DNA of 64,000 bases from contig CANTFL010001204.1 in NCBI GenBank assembly GCA_947650285.1, positions 124,001-188,000 of the forward strand. Reading direction: 5' to 3'. Each line of letters begins with the position of its first letter. The stretch's first letter is position 1. Shown here piece by piece: positions 34,901 to 43,977 of the stretch. This DNA comes from Hyaloperonospora brassicae. Its lineage: Eukaryota; Oomycota; Peronosporomycetes; Peronosporales; Peronosporaceae. The notes beneath the pieces were generated by a model that saw nothing but the letters and a program-made list of their open reading frames with translations, searched no databases and was not told the origin of the DNA. Position numbers and translations under genes: made by a program.

Positions 34901-35199
34901 CGGCAGTGCCCAGCGGCTTCTTGACACCAAACGTAAAGTGCTGCATCCACTCTGGCGTCGTCGTCTTCGCCTTCGCGGCAGTTCGTAGCACCACCTCACC
35001 GCATTGCGCTTGGCAGTCTATGAAGCGGTCGGTAAGCAAAGAAATCGAGAGCGAGAGCGTGTCGGCCGAGTCAAGGCAGCCGAGACACGTACGTACAGGG
35101 ATCGAAAGCCGCTTCTGCGCCGCCTGTTGCCTGTGCGACGCCCACGCCCGCAGCGCTCTTTACCACGAGACGCACGCGCGGCGTCACCACGTCCGCCAT
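28906..35199 (-). CDS. Ferlin family protein (multi-C2, C-terminal membrane anchor), 6 exons
   Basis: Predicted exons on the minus strand: 35199-35097, 35017-34806, 34731-34693, 34587-33188, 33123-31008, 30912-28906; together 1,958 residues, the usual ferlin size. All joins keep frame and use GT-AG; the first completes a DPYC motif, and the fourth creates IQGYVLLSLAVLGPGD, a typical ferlin linker. The fifth join (95 nt intron) is the least certain. C2 modules lie at about 1-132, 208-353, 446-573, 631-729, 813-904 (weak), 984-1084, 1146-1249, 1381-1506 and 1564-1671, several with calcium-binding Asp (GLLDPYV, SCDPYL). Hydrophobic segments at 1867-1897 and 1904-1923 anchor the tail. Ferlins act in calcium-triggered vesicle fusion and membrane repair. 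The start ATG is 225 nt from a divergent gene. Confidence 0.9.
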
Positions 35200-35424
35200 C
35201 TCTCGCCTTTCCCTTTGTTTCGCTTTCCCTTCGTTTCCTTCCCTTCGTTTCCCTTTCCCTTTGTTTCCTGTTCCGCGTTGCCGCTCCTCGTTTCCCTTCC
35301 GCGTTTCCTTTCCTTTGCGCGAAGATCGCAGTGTGTCCTGATTTCCTTTGTGCAGCCAATCAGAAGGCAGCAGAGTGATGGTCCGTTTGATGGACTGGCA
35401 GATAACCCACACACGCGCCAACTC
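35200..35424. promoter_or_regulatory. Shared divergent promoter region with pyrimidine-rich tract
   Basis: The 225 bp between the ferlin ATG (35199, minus) and the membrane-protein ATG (35425, plus) must hold both promoters. From 35200 to about 35320 the plus strand is almost pure pyrimidine with repeated CCCTTCGTTTCC and CCCTTTG units. A CCAAT box (GCCAATCAG) lies at about 35356-35364, roughly 65 bp before the plus-strand ATG. No clear oomycete initiator was found for either gene. Confidence 0.6.
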
Positions 35425-36392
35425 ATGACTGCTCGTCGCCGTCTGCGGCTGCTGCTGCTGCTCTCGGCGGTCGCTCTCGTCACCGCGTCGGCGCTAGAGC
35501 CCCGCACTGGACACGCGGAGCAGCTTGTCGCGGTCACGCTCGTGGACGGCACGACGCGGGAGCTGACGGCCGTCGAGTTCAACGAGCTGGCACAGCAGCG
35601 CGCAGCTGCCCAGCCGCCGCTACCGCAGGACAAGAGCGACGGAGCGGACGTGCGAGAAACCAAGACCGCGCAGCTCGCGACGCTGGACGCGCCGTTTGCG
35701 CTGCACATTGCGCTCGCGAGACGCGCGTTCCACGAGGTCCAACGACATGGGTATGCCCAGGGGTACGCGCTGGCCGGGTATAGTGAGCAGGCGACGCGGT
35801 CGGCCGCGAGCGACTACTACGTGGAGCTCGTGCTGCACGCCACAAGGGACGCGACGAGTGGCGTCGAGGCCAAGACAGGCACTGGCACAAGGCGACGACG
35901 CGACGACGCGCCGCTGCGGGTGGAAGTGCAGCTGCTGCTGGACGCCCAGCGTGCGTGGCAAAGCTGCTGGTCTCGGGGGCGTGTGGCGTGGCGTCTGACT
36001 TGACGTTTGTATGGTCGTGTCCGTGTGGTATTGGTTGACACTTTTTACGTGGCGCAATAGAGCGCGTGTCGGTGCTGGCGGCGTGGGAACTGAGCGACGA
36101 GGAGCCACTGCGGGGGCAGAAGCGGACGCGGCTGGTGCAGCTGGCGATCCAGCCCACAGCTGCGATGCTGGAGCGCGAAGCGGCACGCGACCGCAGCAAA
36201 CCGGCCGTGGCGACGTGGCTCTTAGCTGGCGGGCTGGGGCTGGTGGCTGCAGGAGTGCTCGTCATGTACAACACGCGTAATCCGGTGCCGGCGCCCAAGC
36301 CGCGGCGTCGGTCCAGTGACGTCTGGGAGCTCGTGGACGAGCACGACCGACCGCTTAAGCTGAACGACCGTGAGAAGCGCAAAGAGGAGTGA
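35425..36392 (+). CDS. Type I single-pass membrane protein, unknown family, 2 exons
   Basis: Exons 35425-35950 and 36061-36392, joined across a 110-nt GT-AG intron (GTGCGT donor, GCAATAG acceptor), give 285 residues. Residues 1-22 are a signal peptide (LRLLLLLSAVALVTASA). The luminal part is mixed helix/strand with an Arg-rich patch at about 158-164 (TRRRRDD). One transmembrane segment lies at about 225-244 (WLLAGGLGLVAAGVLVMY), followed by a basic, charged tail of about 40 residues ending KRKEE, which could be a dilysine-type ER retention signal (the -3/-4 position is not an exact KKXX). The layout would fit an endomembrane protein such as an ER complex subunit, but I do not recognise the family. 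Divergent from the ferlin; base composition is GC-rich like that of its neighbours. Confidence 0.8.
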
Positions 36393-37180
36393 CAGAAGCG
36401 TGCTTCTCGTGCGTGAGGACGAGGGCAAAGTCGACGAGCGCGTGAGCTGGGCCACGTCTTGAGACGAGTGAAGGGCCAAAGAGAAGACGTTGGTGTTGTC
36501 TGCATGTCTGACTGCCATTCTAAGCGCCTCGCGTGGAAGTGAGAGTGCGCCAACTCATGCCCCTGTTGTGCCGCAGCTTGTCACACTTGTCGAGTCACAG
36601 GCTCAGCGTCCAGGTCGTCGCTGTCAACTTGTCAAACACAAGGCGGACGGTCTAAAAGTAGGTCGGTCGACCACCCGCTTGTCGGTCGGTGAAGTAGCAG
36701 ATCGGTCGGTTGATGCTCTGGTCGGTCGACTACCCGCTTGTCGGTCGGTGAAGTAGCAGATCGGTCGGTCGATGCTCTGGTCGGTCGGTCAGTCAAGTAG
36801 CTGGTCGGTCGGTCGGTCGGTCGGTCGAGGAAGCAGCCGGTCGGTTGGGCACCTGGCCACACGCCCCCGTCTTTCGTCTCTACGGTATCTATCCTGTACC
36901 GCACCCACTGTGTACACTTGCCGCAATCGACGAGCCCTTACCGCAACAGCATTCCGGGGCACGACTGGGCGTGACACGCTTGCATCAGACTGGCCAAAGC
37001 GATCATGTCGCATATGTAAAGTCGAGCGCGGCCGCACCTCTCTGGCTCTCGTTGATTGGCTGACGCTTTGTGCCCTGTTTCTGCCAATCGCAGCGGCTTC
37101 TTCGTCGCATACTCGAGTCAAGTGACGCGTTTCTCGCCTAATCAGACGAGCGGCAGCCAGTCACCACTTCTCATCGGGCG
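36393..37180. other. Intergenic region with GTCGGTCG repeats
   Basis: Between the membrane protein and the kinase. No gene. The middle is the simple repeat below. The 100 bp before the kinase ATG contain CACTTCTCATCGG (near 37163-37175), a weak initiator candidate. Confidence 0.6.
36656..36845. repeat. Tandem GGTCGGTC-type repeat
   Basis: A 59-bp unit beginning GGTCGGTCGAC occurs at 36661 and 36720 with few changes, followed by a partial third unit and then a run of GGTC tetramers up to about 36830. The tetramer GGTC expanded both alone and within the larger unit. Probably polymorphic. Confidence 0.85.
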
Positions 37181-39081
37181 ATGGCGACGCTGAGCGTCGG
37201 GATCACGGGCTTTGGCCTCGTGCGCGACGGAGTGCAACCAGACTGCGTGGTAACGTCGCGTGTGTATCTGCGTTTTACGCTGTCGATTGTGTGGTGCTCA
37301 CGTCTCTTCCTCTCACTGTTGTGCAGGTTTTTCTCGGTACTGTTCAGCAAAGCAGCAGTAGCAGTAGCTCCTGGACGATTTACCGGCCGTTCGAAGCGTT
37401 CCAGCGACTCGGTCAGCAGCTCAGCATGATCTTTGGACAGATGGCGCCCGTCTGTCCGCCTCGTCTGTTTGACTTGCGCTTGCCGGACTCGCTTGAGAAG
37501 GCGCGCGTGGACTTGAGCTTGTGGATGCTGCAGCTCCTGCAGCACGCGCCGATTTACCAGTCGCACGTGTTTGTGGACTTTGTTAGTGCTGACGCCAACG
37601 TGCCGCCGCACGGACTGCAGAATGCGGCAGCGCTGGGGCCCACAACAATTGCATCTGCGCGCGGCGGCGGCGGGAATATTGGCGACCTCGATATGGACGA
37701 GATGTTCAACTCTGCCACGGACGACGATCCGCGCTCGCACGATGAGCTGCACGATGACGACGTGAGTGCCATGTTGTCGAACAGAGTTGTTGTTGTTGCT
37801 GGACGGGGTATTGAATGCTGGAAGGAGCTATGTGTTGTGTGGGTGTAGATGTTCCAATTTGACTACAGCACCGACATGTCGAGTGCGGGACTGGACCAGC
37901 AGACGCTGCTGGAAGAGACACAACTGCAGCATGCACAGCAGGTGCGCGAGCAGAAGAAGAGCGAGAAGGTGACGCTGGAGGATTTTGTCATGATTAAGGT
38001 CATTGGCAAGGGAAGTTTTGGCAAGGTGCTCCTCGTGCGCAAGCGAGACACGGGACTCATTTACGCCATGAAAGTGCTACGGAAAGAGAACATCATCAAA
38101 CGCAATCAAGTGGAACACACGCGGACGGAACGTCATGTGCTGGGCTACGTGCGGCATCCGTTCATTGTGGGACTGAATTATGCGTTTCAGACGTCGGAGA
38201 AATTGTACTTTGTGCTCGACTATTGCGCAGGAGGGGAACTTTTCTTTCACTTGGGCAAAGTACAGCGGTTTCCGGAGCACCGTGCACGCTTCTACGCCGC
38301 AGAAATCACGCTGGCTATCGAGTACGTGCACAATTTGGACGTCATCTACCGCGATTTGAAGCCGGAGAACGTCTTGCTTGATGAGAATGGACATATTCGC
38401 CTGACGGATTTTGGTCTCTCCAAGGAAGGGATCCAGGACGACTTCTCTGGTGCCAATTCCTTCTGCGGTACACCCGAGTACCTCGCGCCTGAGATTTTGA
38501 ACCGCTCGGGACATGGCCGGGCCGTGGATTGGTGGTCACTCGGCGCATTGCTGTATGAAATGCTGACTGGTTTGCCTCCGTTCTACTGCCGTGACCGCGA
38601 TCGTCTTTTCGAGAAGATCCGCAAGGGTGATCTTAGTTTTCCCAAGTATCTGTCGCCGAACGCTAAGGATTTGTTGAAGAAGCTGCTGGAGCGCGACCCG
38701 ACGGGACGTCTAGGAACGGGCCCGACCGATGCCGGTGAGATCAAGAACCATCCGTTCTTTGCAGAAATCAAATGGAGTGCGCTTGCCGCTGGACAAGTGC
38801 CACCTCCATGGCGCCCCACGTTTTCCGGTGCGCTCGACACGTCACAGTTTGACCGCGAATTTACTGACATGCCCGTGGTAAGCCCGGATAACCAAGTGCG
38901 AGGTATGGCAATGGCTATGGGTCGGCGGTCCGCAACTGGCAATGCGTACGGGAGCAGTCTGACAGGGAACGACCCGTTCAAAGGCTTTACTTACACTGAA
39001 GATTCTTACCTGCAGGACGGTCTACCGAGCCGCAGCCCAGGTATACGAGGAAGCGGGCGTGTGCGGCACCACAACATGTGA
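37181..39081 (+). CDS. PX-domain AGC serine/threonine kinase (SGK/S6K/AKT-like), 3 exons
   Basis: Exons 37181-37249, 37327-37761 and 37849-39081 (GTAACG/GTGCAG and GTGAGT/GTGTAG introns of 77 and 87 nt) give 578 residues. Residues 1-115 look like a PX phosphoinositide-binding domain (WTIYRPFEAFQRL, a PP turn, then ARVDLSLWMLQLLQHAPIYQS). The kinase domain spans about 214-472: GKGSFGKV at 221-228, Lys243, Glu262, RDLKPEN at 336-342, DFG at 355-357, GTPEYLAPE near 375-383. The C-tail has a turn-motif SP (Ser513) and hydrophobic motif FKGFTY (545-550), both typical of AGC kinases. The activation-loop residue before FCGT is Ser372, not Thr. Such kinases signal from PI3P- or PI3K-marked membranes. 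A shorter product starting at 37849 would lack PX. Confidence 0.92.
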
Positions 39082-41384
39082 CGAGGTATGTAGGACCTCA
39101 GCTGGCTTGATGGTGGACCACAACAAATGAAGCAGGGGTCAAGAGCAGCAGAAACGCAGGGAGTGATCGGGTATCGAGGCAGGCAAAGCAGTGTACCATT
39201 GTGTAACAACAAGACCGACGCTTTTGGCGTAGTTGAGGGAGACGGCAGATGCAGGCAGTCTCAGCATGTAGGACAGAAGAAACGATACGATGACCAAAGG
39301 GTATGTACATATATTTGCCAACTTCCATTGCCACGGGCTGTCGTGAACATGGCGCTGGGGGCGGCGGCTTGACCGTGCAAGATGTTTCAGTCGACAAGGA
39401 GGCTGCATTTGGTCCTTATGTACCTACTAAGACCGCGTTCGACAGACGTTTTGGAGCCTTCGAGATCACTCTGGTGATCGTTTACACTACGACTGTGAAT
39501 CGGCCCCGCAGCTTCTTCTACATCCGGTGTCTCAGCTTGAACACCTGTTGGTGCAGAAATGTGGCAGTCGGCTCCGGACACCTGAGTTCTTTTCCTACCA
39601 GTGAAAGTTTGACTGAGCTGCCAAACTTTCATCCGTGGATTTGCAGTCCAGCGCACTCTCGCGCATCCTTCTTTGACTCGTCGTATTGGCTTCGTCTAGC
39701 CACGAGTTGGCAACAACGCGGTGACTTTGTTTTGACGTCCAAATGTAGCGAACAATAGTACACGGAAGGTCAAATCCGGTCGCGTTTCGCGCGTCTTGAT
39801 TGAGTGGGTCGTGTGCTGTTCGGGAATGTGGCCCTTTCGATAGCCACCATGCGACACGTTGGCTGAGGTCTTCAAACGACGAAACAGCTTTTGCGCTTGC
39901 ACGAGATACAATTGTTTCAACCTGTGCGTCCGGCGTACCGAAAAATAAATTACCTGTCTTTCGACGACGTTGAAAAGTGTCCATCATTGTAGCGCAACAA
40001 AGTAATACGTGGCAGTCAATTCCGATACTACTGTTGCTGCAACGCTGTCGTTATGACGGCACAAACCGGAGATGGCTTTTCCGTTTGGGAGCTAGCAGGT
40101 GTCGACAAAGCACCGAATACACCGTCGGTTTGACGAGAGGGTCAAAATGCAACGCTCGGCCATTCGAGTGTGTTTGTAGTATCGACAATCCAGTAGGTTT
40201 TAATCGTTCATGAGGATGCCACGCTTTCATGACGAAGGCAGTCGAAGGATGCGCCGAGTCCGACATTGCTCCCTGACGAGGAGTACGGCGTTAGCGATAC
40301 GGCTACGTGGACCGGTTCATGCTCTTTACGTGTAGCAAGCACTTCAAACACAGCGTCGGCGCGTGAGTATCACACGCATGTAAATGCCGATCAGAAGACA
40401 AGACGCGTATTGTGGCCCGGTAGTTGTCGACTCTTTCTCCACGCCAAGCGTTGTCCATGCTCACCTTGTGAGGATGAAGTACCAAGAAGAATACCGTGTG
40501 ACAGCCTTGCGATGAACTCGTTACGGATCGTGCCCATGCTGTAACGTGATAAATGCTACGAATTAGGTGTGCGTGGTACAAGAGATCGTGGTGAAGAGTC
40601 AGCGCCTTGAGTACAATCTTGCGCAGTGCATGCAGAAGTAGCGCTCGTTATGAAGACAGATATCTCGTGCGATATATTGAGCCGCAAAAACGGACGTTGT
40701 AAATGGGGAAGTAACTAATTGTCTGAGGCGTGTTGTCTGTAGCCCGAAGAACAAAAGCTGGAACTATTTTATGGCTCTGCCTATTGATATTTATTGATGA
40801 ATGTCTGGGTATCAGTCAAAAGACAATGAGCATGCTCTCAATGTGGCATTTATGACGATAAGAACGACGCTATGTCTACTAATGTTTATGGGATCGAGCA
40901 GAGAAAAGTGCTACGGCGATGGACCGGGTAACTGCGTGTGGAGCTGTACATAATAGTTTCGGGCTGCAAAGAAGTTATGCTGACAACAAATACGTATTTG
41001 ATTACCGGAAATGTCGATGGTCAAGAAGGCAACGACAACGCTCAGGCATCTTGCCTCCAAAGCACCGCATGGAAGAAAGATTGCTTGTATCGTGCGAAAA
41101 CTCAAAGCGACGTTGAGCAAGCTGGCACAAGGCAAATTCTCTGCCTGCGTTCAGTCGAGTCTGCATTGCCTTCACATGCTACAGTCTTCGTAGCTTTATC
41201 TTGACAATGTACATCTGAATGATACAAAAAGCTTTGTTAAACACGTTGATGACTCAAGTATGACTATATTTAGTTACAGTTGTACCCGACTCGGTACTAT
41301 CCGATGGATTCTCAACGGCTGCCGTTGTACGAACTCAGTGCTTCTGTCGCTCGCGACTTCACTTAACTTTTGTCCAACTTACCG
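39082..41384. other. Intergenic region, one weak ORF
   Basis: Mostly without coding signal. The only stretch with some protein character is on the minus strand at 39595-39987 (130 codons, containing VSSFEDLSQRVAWWLSKG); it has no signal peptide, known motif or obvious promoter and may be a gene relic. Nothing else was recognised. Confidence 0.4.
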
Positions 41385-42368
41385 CTACTCCTCAGAGATA
41401 CGCGGCATAATGACCCTCTCGTTCTTCTCTTTTTTGGTGTAATACACCTTGATCATTTTTCGATAAGTTTTACGCAACTTTTTGGCAAGCTCTTCAAGTC
41501 CTGGTTCCTGCGCAACTCTTACGAGAAAGTGGTCACTCTCGCCTTTAATTAATCTGGGTATAAACAGAACTTTCGCTGTTTCTTCGATGGAGATAGCATT
41601 GATCAGGTTCAATTCTCTCAAGATCTCGGTGTACCGTAGCCACTGTATTGTAGAGCTCCACGATGTGGTAAGTGATTCGGGCTCGTGCAATCTGAGCATC
41701 TTGAAAAGTTTATGCGGGCCTACCTCTAATGCCTGCCATATCCTTAGCATTACGTCTGAGGTAGGCGGATAAGATTCCACCAACATCTTATGCATAAAGC
41801 TGACAACGCTGTCCAATCTGCGGAGGTGTCGGACTGACAAAAGCCTTTTTGCCGCATCTTTCTGTGTTCCGTCGCGCATCAAGAGCTTCAGTGCTGCTGA
41901 ATAGTCGAGGGACGCAGGATACCAGCGCTCGTACAAACTAAGGTGCTTCAGCCAGGAAGCGAGCTTATGATCATCCATGGGCCCTTCATGGAGCCCGAGA
42001 CGTTCGAATTCGCTTTTGGGGCGAATGTCTTGACGAGACAGCATCCTCGCTAGAAACAGGGCATGGTTCGATAATGACCACGGCGATGAAATACCCATTC
42101 GATTCTCGTTCTCGTAGTCGTTGCGGTCGAACTCGTTCATTCCTGCGTCATTCAGCCTCGGAATCTCTTGAGTCATCGACGCGTTCGTGTCCGCATTTGA
42201 GCTGAATGGCTGCAAAAGACTTTGCGTTCCATCTGTAGCCTCGACATGGTGTGATGAAGTCTTCGGGCTGCGGGCAGCAACATTTGTCCGGTTGCTATCG
42301 ATCACCGATTCAGTCTGTCCCCATAAAACGATGCAAAAAGCCGTGAGCACGAGGCCAGGCTTGTGCAT
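41385..42368 (-). CDS. Secreted WY-fold effector candidate 2
   Basis: 327 residues from the ATG at 42368. The frame is open 61 codons further upstream, but this Met begins a signal peptide (LVLTAFCIVLWG, cut near residue 21) and has an initiator-like motif just upstream, so I prefer it. After a low-complexity linker (about 22-95, many Ser, Asn and Thr; no RXLR, a loose acidic DRNDYENE at 81-88) the protein is helical with WY-like units: Trp139, Trp149 and Tyr200 in the first, LFKMLRLHEP then Trp237, Trp243 and Tyr246 in the second. The C-terminus is very basic (KKLRKTYRKMIK), possibly a nuclear or membrane targeting signal. Likely delivered into the host; target unknown. It lies about 590 bp from a chromovirus LTR. 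Confidence 0.75.
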   Translation of the reverse strand: MHKPGLVLTAFCIVLWGQTESVIDSNRTNVAARSPKTSSHHVEATDGTQSLLQPFSSNADTNASMTQEIPRLNDAGMNEFDRNDYENENRMGISSPWSLSNHALFLARMLSRQDIRPKSEFERLGLHEGPMDDHKLASWLKHLSLYERWYPASLDYSAALKLLMRDGTQKDAAKRLLSVRHLRRLDSVVSFMHKMLVESYPPTSDVMLRIWQALEVGPHKLFKMLRLHEPESLTTSWSSTIQWLRYTEILRELNLINAISIEETAKVLFIPRLIKGESDHFLVRVAQEPGLEELAKKLRKTYRKMIKVYYTKKEKNERVIMPRISEE

Positions 42369-42391
42369 ATTCGCTAAGGCGCCTGACAAGA

Positions 42392-42408
42392 CAAATAGGA
42401 AAGTGAAG
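42392..42408 (-). promoter_or_regulatory. Oomycete initiator-like element of effector 2
   Basis: The minus strand reads TTCACTTTCCTATTTG, a good match to TCAYTYY plus the A/T flank of the oomycete core promoter, 24-40 nt upstream of the ATG at 42368. It supports the shorter translation start. Confidence 0.6.
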
Positions 42409-42961
42409 AAAACTGGCGGCGGTTTTGGTGGAGGTAGTGCGGAAGTTGACCCCCCATCTGCGCCATGTGTTTTTGTCGCGTACGTAAAAATCTGATCATC
42501 AACCTCACCTCCGAATACTGACACTGCACGTACGTTTTTTAGCCAAAGCACTGAAATTTGGAGGGAGGATCAGCTTGGGTAAGTCTAGACGGATGAGGAA
42601 ACTCGGCCCTTCTGCTGGATCAATATGTGCGGAGAAACAGCGTGATGTGCCGTCACAAGCACAGGTAAACGCGGGCGTGCCGTGGACCTTCTTCTAGTTG
42701 GTGGCTAGATACGGTGCGCACCACCTATGATTTGTAGCTTTATATTTTCGGCGGCCAAATTTGAAAAAGAAATTCATATATATTCTTCGCCGTTTCCGCA
42801 ACCCGAAAACGCCTTTTTAACGCTCCCGTTGCACTACACACAATCAGCACGTCATTTGAACGTTTTCAACACCAATCCATGTACTTATCAGTCAACAGAT
42901 TTACCAACATGCCGCGTGTCAACAAATGGCTACGGCACTTACACATTATGACGGCAGATGC

Positions 42962-43399
42962 TGTAACGGGGCACTGGTTACTTCGTACTGGAACACCAGT
43001 ACGGAGTCAAGTCTCACTGACAATAGTGAAGGTCAGTGCCCTACTAGGTATAGGCACTATACAGAGGAAGGGTAAACAACTATGCAAAACTCTAGCTGTA
43101 GAAAAAGCATAAGTGTATTTTAATATAAATCAGTCCGATAACTCTTATTCTCTGTTTTGACCTGACTCATTTTATTAATGTAAGTAAACGTATGATGACC
43201 TCTACTGGCCACCCATTGCGCGCGTCTAGCAGCGATTGGTGGGTTGATATAGTCACAATATCAACCAATGAGTAGACCCTTCGGTCATTCCAACAATATC
43301 ACTTCAATCAGTGATGTTTTTAAAGAATATTCGACATAATATTCTATATATACCATTTCGCACAATAGTAACTTTCATGTAACGGGCTACCCCGTTACA
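42962..43399 (-). repeat. 3' LTR of chromovirus copy 2
   Basis: 438 bp, TGTAACGGGG to CCCGTTACA, diverged from the other LTRs but with the same hairpin layout: GGTTGATAT with ATATCAACC (43242-43266). Near the U5 end it has a different hairpin, CGTACTGG with CCAGTACG (42984-43003), in place of the CCCTTGCGT hairpin of copies 1 and 3. In sense direction it points toward effector 2. Confidence 0.85.
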
Positions 43400-43406
43400 T
43401 CACCCC

Positions 43407-43797
43407 TGTAACGGGGCAGCCCGTTACATGAAATTGTCACTTTAAGGAAAGTGACAATAAAGAATATAAAGATGGATATTCTTTAAAACAATATCACCAA
43501 AGTGGTGATATTGAAGGGTCGACCAAAGGGTCTGTTCATTGGTTGATATCGTGATGATATCAACCCACCAATCGCCGCAAGACGCGCGCAATGAGTGGTG
43601 ACGAGACGTCACCATACATGCAGTTATATTAGTATAATTGAATTAAGTCAAACGAAGAGACAGTAGTTTAAAGACTTAATTTATTAATATAACAGTTCTA
43701 CTTTTACCCTACCTACGCTTCCTCGCTTGCCACGTGTACGTCCGTCGGGGCACCCAAATCCCTTGCGTTAAGTTACGCAAGGGTGTGCCCCGTTACA
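43407..43797 (+). repeat. Solo LTR nested in the polypurine tract of copy 2
   Basis: A 391-bp LTR (TGTAACGGGG to CCCGTTACA) in the orientation of copy 3, opposite to its host element. It is flanked by a perfect 5-bp target duplication ACCCC (43402-43406 and 43798-43802) made from the C-run complementary to the host PPT. No internal sequence is attached, so it is a solo LTR left by LTR-LTR recombination. It is closer in sequence to the LTRs of copies 1 and 3 than to that of its host. Confidence 0.93.
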
Positions 43798-43977
43798 ACC
43801 CCCCTTATCTTTTAGCCGCCGTATGACTATCGAAACTTATTGGCCACTCGTTGTACACCATTACGACAGCGAGCACTTGCTTGGTCAGATCTATTCATAC
43901 CTGACCTTCCCTCGCATAGCTAACATGTTTGTGCGGGTGACTCAAAGACTGCACAACATGATGCTGCACAAGCCTCC

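Noticed and set aside
34723..36003. 426-codon plus-strand frame starting at 34723
   Set aside because: Its first 230 codons run antisense through ferlin exons and the promoter tract; only the part from 35425 has a signal peptide and sensible protein character.
35579..36553. 324-codon minus-strand frame over the membrane protein gene
   Set aside because: A GC-rich shadow frame rich in Arg, Ser, Pro and Ala, with no conserved motif and crossing the intron.
42369..42551. Longer N-terminus for effector 2 starting at 42551
   Set aside because: The extra 61 residues would bury the signal peptide, and the initiator-like motif lies inside this stretch.
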